36,451 nt of DNA from Diphasiastrum complanatum. Its lineage: Eukaryota; Streptophyta; Lycopodiopsida; Lycopodiales; Lycopodiaceae. A program made the translations under genes and the position numbers. The notes beneath the pieces are model-generated. The model did no database searches, had not been told where the DNA came from, and saw nothing but the letters and a program-made list of their open reading frames with translations. Positions within the stretch are counted from its first letter, which is position 1. Every line of letters begins with the position of its first letter. Shown here in pieces: positions 10,984 to 20,620 of the stretch. The stretch spans positions 1 to 36,451 of the forward strand of contig MU835773.1 in NCBI GenBank assembly GCA_029204225.1, in the 5' to 3' direction.

Positions 10984-11411
10984 TCAATAACATAAATAAG
11001 CCTTGGCCATACTTCCCTCTAGTATTGCCTTTTGATGCACAAAATCTTTGAAAACTTTCATGAATCTCTCCAAAAACAAAATCCACCTATAAACATTTAT
11101 TGCATGATAAGAGCAATGTTCTATGACATAAAAAAATGATGCTAAATATATTGAAGCCACAAAAACCAAAATAATTTTTTTTTGTACCTTGAGTGCACAG
11201 GACCGACAATACCAATTTCTTGAACCAAGTGCACAAGCAGATGCACTTGTATGTCCAAGATGGAGGTTGGAAAATCTCTGTCAAGCATACATACAGCCTC
11301 CACTACATCTTCATGTTCTTTCTCCACATCTATCTTACGAATCCCCTTGTCACGCATCCATCTACACCATATTTGTAGTATATGATCATCATATGACTTT
11401 ATCGAATTCAT
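10984..11411 (-). pseudogene. TNP2-type CACTA transposase fragment (DUF4218 region) with intron
   Basis: The 11411-11188 segment reads EAVCMLDRDFPTSILD, then VHLLVHLVQEIGIVGPVHSR. That matches the DUF4218 domain next to TNP2 in plant CACTA transposases (family pattern LCxLExxFPPxFFDxMxHL...GPVxxRWMYPFER). A 101-bp intron (11187-11087, AAG|GTAC ... TTTATAG|GTGG) splits an Arg codon. The next exon continues WILFLERFMKVFKDF and AILEGSMAKAY, exactly the sequence expected (RW(M)YPFERxM...xxxRPEGSIAEGY). The frame then breaks near 10984, where a shift leads into VIEFLLQIHPS. Upstream, the region before 11411 is missing or replaced by a repeat. This is a different transposase family from the one at 1085-4293. 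It is an inactive fragment. Confidence 0.75.
11087..11187 (-). other. 101-bp intron within the TNP2/DUF4218 fragment
   Basis: Donor AAG|GTACAAAA at 11187 and acceptor GTTTATAG|GTGG at 11087, minus strand. Reading through it gives a low-complexity KKKLFWFLWLQYI and then a stop. Removing it restores an uninterrupted match to the conserved GPVxxRW...ERF segment, which is strong internal evidence that the intron is real. Confidence 0.7.
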
Positions 11412-11448
11412 AGGTAAAATAAATATGCAATAGCATAAAACGTCACTA

Positions 11449-12085
11449 CATTAGGGGAAGTTTTGATTCAAAATGGGCCCTTTTTAAAGATGTTTTTGTT
11501 GACTTCACATGCTTTAAGCCTCCAAATGGACCAATAATCTTATAACATGTGTTCAACACTGTAACAGTGCTCACCGGATGGAAAACGTATTCAAGGGTTT
11601 TGGTTACTTTTTATTATTTCTAAAATTCTTGTCAGGCAGAAATAAATATTTCATTGGACAATATGTGCTGCCCGTATGTTAAATATCTGCCCGAATAGTT
11701 TAACTAGCGTTAGTTTTTCTAAACTATAGTTCTCCTGCATATTTCCCCCTTTGAAAAGCGCTCCAAGGGGACCCACGCCCTTGCATATATGTGCAACTAC
11801 CACTTGGAATCGGCAAGCTTCACTTCTCCTTTGCATTTCCAAGTGATGGTGTGAGAGCTTTCCAAATAGTCTAACTTCTTAACCGTAGCTCCAATTGAGA
11901 TGCACATGGTGCCATTAGAAATAGCTCGACAAGAGCTTCGAATAGCACTCTAGATGACCTAGTTCCGAGTTACAGTTAAAAAGTTATAGGCAGTCAAAGT
12001 TTGCAGAACATCTCTTATCTGAAAATATATATATCTCAAAAAAATAACTCTAATATCCTCACAGTGCGTGCCCTTAGGGTTTGAG
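11449..12085. repeat. Interspersed repeat, copy A (~640 bp)
   Basis: This block matches 17609-18254 almost end to end. Both begin CATTAGGGGAA and soon have ATCAAAATGGGCCCTTT or a close variant. Both share CCCTTTGAAAAGC, TCTCCAATTGAGA-like and GGTGCCATTAGAAA segments, and both end GCGTGCCCTTAGGGTTTGAG. Copy A directly abuts the reverse-transcriptase end of copia-1 on the right (with a T12 run at the junction) and the TNP2 fragment on the left. The sequence style is LTR-like, but clear TG...CA ends, PBS, PPT and target duplications were not found, so the family is unknown. Confidence 0.75.
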
Positions 12086-13099
12086 TTTTTTTTTTTTGGA
12101 AAGAATTTCTCATCATCTTTCATAGGAACTTTAACATCATCATCTATGCCTTTACAATTTTCCATCTGGAATTTCTTGAGAATGGAAAGTGCATATCTAC
12201 TTTGGCTTATAAATGCTTGACTCTTTCAAGAAAATATATTTCAAGGCCTAGAATATAGCAAATAACTCCTAAGTTCTGCATCTTAAACTCACTACCAAGT
12301 GCATGCTTAGTTTCTTCAACTAGCTTCTCATTATTTTCACAAAGAATGATATCATCTACATAGATGAGAAGAATAATTACAAAGTTATCTACAAACTTAT
12401 GATATAGAGAAGGGTCATATTCACTTAGACAAATCCGAGTGATATGAGATAGGAGTTGAGCCTTGAATACCAAGACCTTGGTGCTTGTTTCAGTCCATAG
12501 AGACTTTTGAACAAAAGAAAAACTTTTGATTCTCCACTTACTTTCACAAAACCTGGAGATTGCTCCATGTAAATATCCTCCTCAGGGTAACCATTGAGAA
12601 ATGCATTAGAAACATCAAGTTGGAACATACTCCAATTGTGAAAACATCTAAGAGATATGAGTATTCAAATTGTTACCATCTTTGCAACTGGTGAAAAGGT
12701 GTCTTCATAGTCAAGACCTTTGATCTGTGAGTAGCCTTTGGCACAAAGTCTTGCTTTATACTTATTGATAGATCCATCATGATTATACTTGATTTTGAAA
12801 ACCCACTTACATCCAATCACATGCATGTTGTTTGGTGGCTCCACAAGCTCCCATGTGTTGTTTGACATCAAGGCTTCAAACTCTCGGGTCATTGCTTCAA
12901 CCCACATCTTGGATTGAAGAGCTTCTTGGACATCTTTAGGCTCTTCATCTGATATGAAGAGAGCATGATAGGACGTTTCACCTTCCACTTGCCTTCCTTT
13001 TTCATCATATGTGAGCCTCCTTGGCTCAGATCTTGCTCGTGTAGATCTTCTTGGTGTGGTAGCTTGAATTTTCTCTTCCTCAAGCCTTGGCCTCACCAC
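12086..13099 (-). pseudogene. Copia-1 reverse transcriptase (broken, RNase H missing)
   Basis: Reverse transcriptase would copy the element RNA into DNA in cytoplasmic particles. Reading 13099 to 12665: an acidic lead, then EFEALMSNNTWELVEP, KWVFKIKYNHDGSI and YKARLCAKGYSQ, the standard N-terminal block of copia RT. From 12628: [12 protein letters not shown] (first catalytic Asp), [14 protein letters not shown], and in another frame LLIYVDDIILC with the YVDD catalytic pair. The last recognisable piece, QAFISQSRYALSIL then KKFQMENCK, is shifted again and ends in VPMKDDEKFF before an A-run (minus strand) at the junction with the repeat. At least three frameshifts. The RNase H domain expected next is absent. 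Confidence 0.85.
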
Positions 13100-13266
13100 C
13101 TCTTGAGCAGCATCAAGATTGATGATTGATCTTGCATGAGACTCCTTGATCTATGCATCATCCAAGTTAAACTTCTGATCTTCATGGAAGATCACATCTC
13201 TACTAACAACATTCTTGTCAGTAGAAGGAAGATATACTTTGTATGCTTTTTTAGTAGATGCATATC

Positions 13267-14186
13267 CTACAAAAATTCCTTTAACTGCACTAGGATCTTC
13301 TTCCTAGTTTCTAGAGGCACATGCACAGAGCATACACAACCAAAAATCCTAAGATGATCTACCGTAGGCTTTTTCTTATACAACATCTCAAATTGTGTTT
13401 TTCCTCCTATTGCAAGATTAGGAAGCCTATTACAAAGATAGTTTGCCCATGCAACTGCCTCTCCCCAAAATTCTTTAGGCAGAGAATCTTCTAGCCTAAT
13501 GGCTTTTGCACACTCACACAAAGTTCTATTTTTTCTCTCAGCACCTCCATTTTGCTGAGAAGTATATGAACAAGAAAACTCTCTTTGAATTTCCTCTCTC
13601 TCACAAAAGTCTTTAAACTTATTGGAGGTGTATTCTCCTCCATTGTCACTTCTCAAAAATTTCAACTTGAAAGAAAACTGCTTTTCTACATAAGCTTTGA
13701 AAGTAAGAAAAACATCATAGACCATGGCTTTAGAAGAAAGCATATAGATCCAAGAATATCTTGTAAAATCATCTACAAAGGAAACAAAGCAATTTGCTCC
13801 TCCTTTGCTCTTAGTTGATGAGAAATGAACATCAGAGTGCACGAGTTCAAATGGTTGCTTTGTTTTGATGCTTGATCTAGGAAAAGGTCTTCTGTGTGAT
13901 TTTGCCAGAACACAAGCTTCACAAGGTAGAAGCTCCTTTGACAGTGTCTTGGTAGCCCAACAGCTTTTCCTTCCTTGACCATAGATTGCATGGCTTTGAA
14001 ATTGGGATGTCCCAATCTCTTATGCCACAAATCCTCCTGAAAAACCTTGGTCTCATAATCAATATCTGAAATGTTAGCACTCTCCCTAGAATCTAGTTTG
14101 TACAACCTACCAATTCTAGATCCTCTAGCAATAACTTCACTTTCTCTTGAGATTATACACTTGTCAACTTGAAACTTGACATCCAA
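13267..14186 (-). pseudogene. Copia-1 integrase (one internal frameshift)
   Basis: Integrase joins the cDNA to host DNA. The N-terminal zinc-binding part is LWHKRLGHPN (both His). The paired Cys follow in a shifted frame (LPCEACVLAK) after a break near 13960. The catalytic core has HSDVHFS (first Asp), FLRSDNGGEY (second Asp) and GGAERKNRT (Glu), all three catalytic residues present, then WGEAVAWANYLCNRLP and LRIFGCVCSVHVP typical of copia integrase. The frame ends near 13267. The linker between integrase and RT is Ser/Arg/Glu-rich and starts in another frame near 13099. Apart from the shifts the domain looks well preserved, so the element is not very old. Confidence 0.85.
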
Positions 14187-14313
14187 TCCACTATCAAACG
14201 ACTAACCTATGCTAATGAGATTCTTGGTTAGTCTAGGTACATAGAGTACATCATGCAAGCAAAAAGATTTTGATCATGATGCATGTAGTGGAATACCACC
14301 TATTCCTTCAATT

Positions 14314-14757
14314 CTACACACTAGTAGTATAAATTGATCTTTTTGCACCTAGATATGGCATGAGACTAGTGAAAGAGTTTCTAGAACTAGACATGTGGGA
14401 ACTAGCCCCACTATCTATCCACCAGACTTCTTCATTTTTAAAAGGAAAAGATGAAAAAGTAGATATCATTAATGTATCCTCTCTTTCACTCTCAACACCC
14501 TCACACTCATCCTCATTAGTAAGGTTAGCTTGCTTAGATTGGTTCTTCTTCTTGAAACAATTTGATGCATAGTGTCCTTTCCTGCCACAGAAAAAACACT
14601 TGATCTTTGACAAATTCTTCTTGTCACTGGATGTTGCAGCTAGTGAGGACTGATCCTCACCACCTTCTTTGGCTTTGTCCTTCTTGAAGTGTTGTTGTCC
14701 TTGCCCTTGCCTCTTGACTTGTCTCTCTGATGAAGAGTGCTTTGTCATCTCCACCAT
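14314..14757 (-). pseudogene. Copia-1 gag zinc knuckle and protease start
   Basis: The 147-residue frame has a basic, Gln/Lys-rich lead, then CFFCGRKGHYASNC, an exact C-x2-C-x4-H-x4-C nucleocapsid zinc knuckle that packages the RNA. It is followed by an acidic stretch and then WWIDSGASSHMS, with the DSGA active site of the copia aspartic protease. A stop or shift after SIYTTSV ends the frame at 14314. The rest of the protease (14313-14187) is only partly recognisable. Order and spacing fit a single gag-pol polyprotein. Confidence 0.85.
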
Positions 14758-15357
14758 CTTTCAATGAAAGTCTGTTGATCCTCAGCATCTTGTTCTCTTG
14801 TGCCTGCTTTCTTCAGCAATGAGAACACCTTGCAGTGTCTCCAAGGATGGAAGATCCTCCTTGACAGCATAAGTTTGCACAATATTGTCATACTCATCTC
14901 TAAGTCCATTAAGGACTACTTGAACAAGTTCAATGTTCTTAAGAGCATCTCCATACTAGCTAATTCTTGATGAAGATCCTTATCACATATGATGAAGCAC
15001 TTTCATCTACTTTCTAATAACTTAGAAAGATTCATTTCTAAGTGTAAGCAATCTAGAAGTATTCTTGATTTCATAGCTTGTTTTCAGAGTATCCCAAGCT
15101 TCCTTGGCAGTGGTGCATGTACTGATCTCTCTTAACACTTCATTGGTTACATTCATTTCTATAAAATGAAGGGCAATTTTGGTTCTTTTGTGAAATGCTG
15201 CAACGTCATCAAGTGCAGCAGGTTCTTCTTCAGCTCCACTCACAATGCCCATTACATCCTGTAGAATCAATAATGATTCCATTCTAATCTTCCACATTTC
15301 ATAATTGGATGTTAATCTCTCACTATGCTCCAAGAAATGTGAACCAGATGAAGACAT
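14758..15357 (-). pseudogene. Copia-1 gag, N-terminal part
   Basis: The likely start is the ATG at 15357 (MSSSGSHFLEHSERL). Upstream codons are also open, but this start is the one followed by gag-like sequence. Landmarks: NYEMWKIRMESLL, then VTNEVLREISTCTT and AKEAWDTLKTSYE, the typical capsid pattern of plant copia gag (W...M...; AKEAWDxL). The frame stops at about 15022 after LLTLRNESF. The following 260 bp down to the zinc-knuckle block is shifted and carries stops but still has gag-like pieces. It would form the virus-like particle shell if intact. Confidence 0.8.
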
Positions 15358-15429
15358 CTTCTCTATGAGAAATTCTAGTAATGACAAAAATGGAGTTGAA
15401 AGATGTTGCTTGCTATCTCAACCTTGGAT

Positions 15430-15442
15430 CTAACACTGATGT
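15430..15442 (-). other. Degenerate primer-binding site candidate, copia-1
   Basis: Immediately internal to the candidate LTR end the minus strand reads ACATCAGTGTTAG, which resembles the usual plant copia site TGGTATCAGAGC but with several mismatches. It lies about 75 bp upstream of the gag start, as expected. Given the mismatches this is weak. Confidence 0.35.
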
Positions 15443-16054
15443 TGACTAGCAATAGATGTGAGAACAAATTCTCAACACTGAAAATCAATCTATCTTGAAT
15501 TTGGATCTTGCTTCAGTCACAAAAATGAAGCACATGCAAGTAAGAAGTCTATCTCTTCCACGAGTTTCAAAGAACTGAAAAACTCTCTAGGAATTTACTT
15601 TCAACTCAAATACAGTAATATGTGTGACTTGAAAAGTCTAAGACCTCAGAACACTCACTTCTATCCAATTCTACTTGATTGACAATGAAAATTGATGAAA
15701 AAGGTGAAAAGAACTAATGTGTGCTCACTTTGGCATATCCCACGAGTTGAGTACTCTCTCAAACTCTCTGATTGCCTAAAACTCTTCTAAAAACAAATGA
15801 AATTGATTTAGAAACATGAGCAACACATTCTACTCTTTAAAACCTATCCAACAAGCTATAGAACATCAAATTTGAGCAACCTAAAAAAGTGGTGTGTAAT
15901 TCAGATGCAAATCTTTTGCTCTGTTGCACATGGCTAAATGAGAGCTGGAGATGTATTTATATAGATCATTGCTTATTACAAGAATCATTTAACTAATCTA
16001 TAATTACAAGACTAATTGAGTTTAAACTATGTACCTGGTCATGAAATAATTTAC
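15443..16054 (-). repeat. Candidate 5' LTR of copia-1 (~610 bp)
   Basis: Minus strand starts TGTAAATTATTTC and ends TTGCTAGTCA, i.e. TG...CA, just before the PBS-like site. It contains a strong TATA box (15951-15967) about 95 bp inside the 5' end. With no 3' LTR left for comparison, the outer end at 16054 is a best guess. Confidence 0.45.
15951..15967 (-). promoter_or_regulatory. TATA box of the copia-1 LTR
   Basis: Minus strand GATCTATATAAATAC, a near-ideal plant TATA box followed by a C/T-rich stretch suited to transcription start. It sits inside the candidate LTR and points toward gag. Confidence 0.5.
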
Positions 16055-16928
16055 AATGACATCTATACAAAGTGAATAATAGTCCAATCACTCGAAGTCG
16101 TTGAAATAGTGAAGTTTGTAGCATATTTCACATTTTTCGCAAACTTCAGAAGACTTTGGTTGCATACTTTGGGTTTTCCAGAAGTAGCGATCTTCAAAGT
16201 TAAACCATTTGTCGAATACTTCGCATATTTTTGAAGTAGTTAAAATTGTCGATCAATGAAGTGAAGTGGACTTGTCGCAAACTTTGCATTTTTCGGAAGT
16301 TGCTAAGTGACTTCACATTCCTTCGGAAAAACTTTGCATTTCTAAAAATGGTTGGAATATTGAGTAGGACACTTTTGTTGCAAACTTTGCATTTTTTGAC
16401 TTTTTGAAAAAAATGCAAACTGTGTAAAAAACAGCTCACTTTTACAAGTTGTTGCGAATACAGTTCACTTTCTGCAAACTATGTGAAAACAGTGATTTGA
16501 TGGTTAAATTCATCAAAGATGGCCAGTTCTTCAATGTTCTTCAAATACTTTGACATTCGAATGTAGAAAAGAACATGAATGAGTACCCTTTAGTCCAAAG
16601 ATGAAGATCAGCCGGTCGATGTAGTCGTCCTTCGAGTACTTCAACTGTTTCCGATTATGTGTAAAGTTTCAGTTTTGAAACTGCTATGTGAAACTCATAT
16701 ATTTAACCAGGTGTTATTCTGCACACAGAATGAGTGTAGTTTTGTTAGTGCTACATTTTATATTAAGATACACGACTAAATATGCAAAATGGCAAAACAA
16801 AAAACTGTAATTCCTACAAGTATCAGATGAATAGACATGAAACCAAAATAGGTCGCATCTGATCTTAGATCAATGATCATAAAATGTGCAAGAAGAATCT
16901 TGAATAAATTCTATCACCAAGGAGGACA
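16055..16928. repeat. Non-coding block with degenerate 60-bp-spaced repeats
   Basis: Between copia-1 and copia-2. The phrase CGCAAACTTTGCATTTTTC and close variants recur near 16135, 16275, 16330 and 16380, interleaved with TTCGAAGT(A/T)G-like pieces, giving a decayed tandem pattern over about 16100-16480. The rest, to 16928, shows nothing definite. Part of it should be the 3' LTR of copia-2, but I could not place its ends. Confidence 0.4.
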
Positions 16929-17608
16929 TTATGAGCTAAGGTCACAGTTGGTGCCTTGAGTGTCTTCGTCAGGTTTAGCATATTGAAAAAACTTTTGATG
17001 CTTGTTCTTGGAAAGAGCTTTGGTGAATATGTCTGCAACCATTTCTGATGTGGAACAAGATTGAGATATCACTTGTCCTGAGAGAACTTTTTTTCGAATA
17101 AAATTGGATTTCGATGTGCTTTGACTTTCCATGAAATCTAGGATTCAGTGACAGTGAAATACAGCTCATATTATCACACAAAATGGTAGTAGGTTAAAAC
17201 TGAGTGTGATGTAAATCATGAAGTATTAATCTGATCCAGATAGCTTCTTTTGAAGCTTGACATGTTGCAATGTACTCTGCTTCGGTTGAAGAAAGCGCCA
17301 CTAATTTTTGCTTCCTTAAATTATGAAATTGGTCCCCCTGTCAGAAAGAAACAAAACCCAGAAGTGGATTTTCTGGTTGAGTCATTTCCTCCCCAATCTG
17401 AATTGAAGTAGCCTCGAAGAACCATTGAGTCGATAACATTTCCATCATAGCATAAAATGTGATCTAAACTTTCTTGAATGTATTTCATCACTCTCTTTAA
17501 TGCTTTCCAATGTAAAATCCTAGGATTAGACATGAATTGACTTAATGTGCTGATAGTGTATGCAAGATTTGGTCTAGTGCACATCATGGCATACATCAAA
17601 GATCCTAT
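16929..17608 (-). pseudogene. Copia-2 RNase H domain (broken)
   Basis: RNase H would remove the RNA strand during reverse transcription. From 17608: IGSLMYAMMCTRPNLAY, a standard copia block. Then GYFNSDWGGN (catalytic Asp) and KSTSGFCFFL, after which the frame slips. LVALSSTEAEYIATC (catalytic Glu block) and KEAIWIRLIL follow, then a stop. CDNMSCISLSLNPRFH with SKHIEIQF follow in the next frame, and VADIFTKALSKNKHQKF in the last, which ends at 16929. At least three frame breaks. The domain starts exactly at the edge of repeat copy B, so its link to RT is cut there. Confidence 0.8.
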
Positions 17609-18254
17609 CATTAGGGGAAAGATGGGATCAAAATGGGCCCTTTAAAAAGTTTGACTATAGAGAAAGATAACAAGAGAGAGGAAACTTCTCGCAACATCTA
17701 TGCCCATTTTTTATAATTCCAGAACTACCCGCCGCCCAACTTATATGGTTAACATGTAGCCTTAATTTCCATAAGCAAATGTGATAATATTGCACATTTT
17801 CCCCTTTGAAAAGCACTCTGAGGGGTCCCAAACCCTTGGAAAAATGTGCAACTGGCATTTGGAACCAGCGGGCGTAATTGTGCTAGTGTGTGCTCATTCA
17901 CTTCTCTTTTTGTATTTCTAGGTAATGGTGCAAGAGCTTTCCAAACCCTAATATCGGTTCAACGTGTAGATGTGTTATCTGACTGGTTAAATAGGCCATC
18001 CACGTGTTGAATCGATATCAGGTTTCTTTTTAAAATAGTCCAGCTTCTTAATCGTAGCTCCAATTGAGACGAACATGGTGCCATTAGAAAGAGCTCGACC
18101 AGAACTTCGCAACGGCACCTACATGACCTAGTTTCGAGTTATAGTTAAAAAGCTATAGGCAGTCAAAGTTTGCAAAAAATCTCTCATCTAAAAAAATATA
18201 TATTTAAAAAAAATAACCCTAATATCGGTTCAGCGCGTGCCCTTAGGGTTTGAG
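17609..18254. repeat. Interspersed repeat, copy B (~645 bp)
   Basis: Diverged copy of 11449-12085 with the same ends (CATTAGGGGAA ... CCCTTAGGGTTTGAG). It contains an extra ~85 bp foldback (17943-18025) that copy A lacks, inserted between GAGCTTTCCAAA and ATAGTC. It separates copia-2 integrase from copia-2 RNase H and so takes the place of the RT domain. No target-site duplication seen at its ends. Confidence 0.75.
17943..18025. mobile_element. Small foldback (MITE-like) insertion inside repeat copy B
   Basis: Left arm AAACCCTAATATCGGTTCAA continuing CGTGTAGATG; right arm CATCCACGTG, then TTGAATCGATATCAGGTTT. The arms are inverted repeats of about 29 bp with a ~25-nt loop. Repeat copy A lacks the block, so it is an insertion. 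The motif CCCTAATATCGGTTCA also occurs at the right end of copy B (18216-18231). Target duplications are unclear. Confidence 0.6.
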
Positions 18255-18912
18255 ACCGCTCCAATCTTTTTTCATCTGATTTGTCACTAGAATGAGGTGC
18301 AACTCGAACATCTTAGTCTAAGTGTTTGTCCTCTGCTCCCTCTGTCACCGTTGGTAGATCATAGTACTATCTTCCAAGGACTTCATAATTGACAAGATCA
18401 ACATTGGCCATTATTATGCTCTGATCAAATTTGACATCTCTGACTGTCTTCACTGTGTTTGTCTCTGGCATATAGACTTTGTAGTATGATGAATGATTGT
18501 CATATCATACAAGATATCCTTGTTCTGCTTTCTCATCAAGCTTCTTTCAAAGCTTATCAGGAATATGTGCATAAGCTGCACAGCCAAAGATACAGATGTG
18601 AGTCAGATTGGGTTTTCTACCCCACCATAATTCGTGTGGTGTCATTTGAGGAACATTTAATTTTTCTGTCCTATTCTGAATGTAAGCAGTTGTAGCTACT
18701 ACTTCAGCCCACAACACTCTTGGAGCCTTTGAATAGGCCATCATGCACCTGGCAGCTTCCATTAGAGTCCTGTTCTTTTTTCTGCAACACCGTTGTACTG
18801 TGGTGTGTAAGATGCAGTTCTTCTGTGAATGATTTCACAATCATTACAGAAATCAATGAATCGATTTGAGATATATTCTCCACCTCGATCTGTTCTGATC
18901 TGCTTCATCTTA
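18255..18912 (-). pseudogene. Copia-2 integrase, catalytic core and C-terminal part (broken)
   Basis: From 18912: KQIRTDRGGEYISNRFI (second catalytic Asp), then SYTPQYNGVAEK with the catalytic Glu. A one-base loss in the following A-run (6 A where the frame needs 7) shifts the reading frame exactly at the conserved E-(R/K)-KNRT motif. The new frame continues MEAARCMMAYSK, LWAEVVATTAYIQNR, PHELWWGRKPNL and IFGCAAYAHIP, a textbook copia integrase C-terminal pattern. A linker with VRDVKFDQS-type sequence runs to about 18370, and the sequence then degrades to the junction with repeat copy B. The zinc-binding N-terminus and first Asp are missing beyond 18912. Confidence 0.8.
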
Positions 18913-19844
18913 CTTCATGTGCATCTTTTTGCCAAGCACAAGCTAAATTCACTCGACTTTTCACTCCTGACACCTCCTGAGCCCCGTCGAATTCTCTATT
19001 TAATAATGGTCAACAACGACAAAGAAATATCATCACGTACTATACTACAAACACTGTTATTGCATCTCAGAATCTTAGAGCAGCCTGGGGCCCCCACAGA
19101 GACGAAAATAAAACAAGACAGGAGGGTGAAATTCTTGCAACCGGAGACAGTCACATCAATTGGACATAGGAACCTGGTGGCTAGAAAACATTGCGACAAC
19201 GGCGACCCGCAAGCAATACTTCAGGTTTTGTGGAACGTTGGCAAGCACTTATCCAGGCCATTGACTGTCATGGCACACTTGGCACGGTTCTAGAAGTAGC
19301 TGTTTTTTTCTGATTTTTTTGCTTCTCACAGTAGCTTTTTTCACACCTCCAGACATTTGGTGTCAAATTGTCGCTTTTTCACCTATTTATCTTATGATAG
19401 AGTTGACTATGTTTTACGCATTGATTCTACGAGTTTATAAAAAGCAAGTATCTGGATAGGTAAACTTTTCCAAAACTATAACATATCTTTAAATTTGATT
19501 TTTCATGTCAGATTGGAGCCTTCTATGTCAGATTGAAGGTTGTGGAGACTTTTGGAATCTGATACCAACAACGACCTACTTCAGATTCCAAGGGGTTTCA
19601 TAAACACAGATTTGCAGCCCTGAAGCACCAAATTTTGTCCCCAACAAGTGGATCCATAGAAAATGAAAATTGGACGACACTCTATTGCAAAACAAGATAT
19701 GAATGCTTCAAAAATTAAGATATGTATATCTTAATTTATCTTGTGCATCAATTTTATATATCTCTGCAACTGCAAATTCCATCAAACGTTCTTTCATGTT
19801 AAATGTCACCTACTCTTCTAGAAGTTCTGCATCCTTCAGGGTCC
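18913..19844. other. Spacer, no gene seen
   Basis: A 154-codon plus-strand frame from 18829 overlaps the copia-2 integrase on the other strand at its start and has no recognisable motif; I consider it chance. A short direct echo of ATGTCAGATTG(G/A) occurs at about 19505 and 19530. No transposon ends recognised. Confidence 0.35.
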
Positions 19845-20620
19845 TCAAGCTTTTTGACACACATTGGTGATTGAGAGTGAATTCAAAAGCATCTGTTGTT
19901 CAGCACTATCTACACAATTGGGAGGCGGGAATAACTCCAACACAAAGTCGTCAGTCCATATTGTATGCTCTTGAGCCTCATTGCACCACAAGTAGCATCT
20001 GGGCATAATGCCCAAACGAATATACTGTTTTGCGGTAATTCCTAACATTAGCAGAAAAATATGAACTATTTGATATAAATGCTTTACCAGGAACACCATG
20101 TTCTCTTTTCAGGCTATGTTCCACACATGCTTGGTGAAAACTCCACATCTAGATATCGTTAACAAAGTAAGGCGCACATTGACAACATAAAACCACCTCT
20201 CCTCTATCATTATTACTGTAAGTACCACTCTCAATCCTTCTAAATGTCTTTCTTCTCTTGCTAGAGTCTACACCTATATGCATAAACGGTAGCCATGTCT
20301 AGGCTAATGGTAACTTATGCATCTGGCAAACTGTTGTCAAAACCTCCAAAATATCTACAAGGGCAGCGTCATGTCCTTTTGTTTTGATCTGAAATAAACC
20401 AAGTCTCCATATATGTTATGAGAACCTTTAGGAGTAATTAGAAAAAAAAAGCTCTTCAATGTCCTTTGTAGATAGCACATAACATTTGTCAATACCTCTG
20501 CTGAAATATCATCTTTTCTAGCTATAGTTAACAGCTTCACACTCTTTATCATGGAGCATATAGTGCAGATTAGCATTCTCTCTGATAACTATTTAATATC
20601 TCATCATACTCTTCAATAGC
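19845..20620 (-). pseudogene. Weak coding relic, unknown
   Basis: Several coding-looking pieces follow each other on the minus strand in different frames. 20576-20355 has ISAEVLTNVMCYLQRT and PKGSHNIYGDLVYF. About 20275-20160 has VDSSKRRKTFRRIESG and GEVVLCCQCAPYFVND. 20099-19845 has ITAKQYIRLGIMPRCYLW and EHTIWTDDFVLELFPPP. I do not recognise a family. The CCQC and repeated Trp/Cys residues suggest a real former protein rather than random sequence. Either an old transposon gene or a host pseudogene is possible. Confidence 0.25.

Larger units (their letters stand above)
12086..16054 (-). mobile_element. Copia-1: 5' part of a Ty1/copia retrotransposon
   Basis: Minus strand, from a candidate 5' LTR (16054-15443) through gag, zinc knuckle, protease, integrase and most of reverse transcriptase. 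The order PR-IN-RT defines Ty1/copia. The coding part has several frameshifts and stops but is otherwise well conserved. RNase H, PPT and the 3' LTR are missing: at 12085 the sequence passes into repeat copy A. The 5' LTR cannot be checked against a partner. The element is inactive by truncation. Confidence 0.85.
16929..18912 (-). mobile_element. Copia-2: Ty1/copia remnant split by repeat copy B
   Basis: Minus strand. Integrase catalytic core and C-terminal part (18912-18255) and RNase H (17608-16929) are present. The whole RT that should lie between them is missing, and repeat copy B (18254-17609) is there instead. LTRs were not identified; gag and protease are absent to the right of 18912. 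The element differs from copia-1 (different integrase sequence: TELWWGRKP-type block here). Confidence 0.75.

Noticed and set aside
11444-11460. CACTACATTAGGGGAAG as a CACTA terminal inverted repeat at the left edge of repeat copy A
   Set aside because: Copy B lacks the CACTA bases at the same place and no matching TAGTG end exists at the other side of either copy.
18829-19293. 154-codon plus-strand frame
   Set aside because: Its first part lies antisense to the copia-2 integrase and the rest has no motif; chance is the best explanation.
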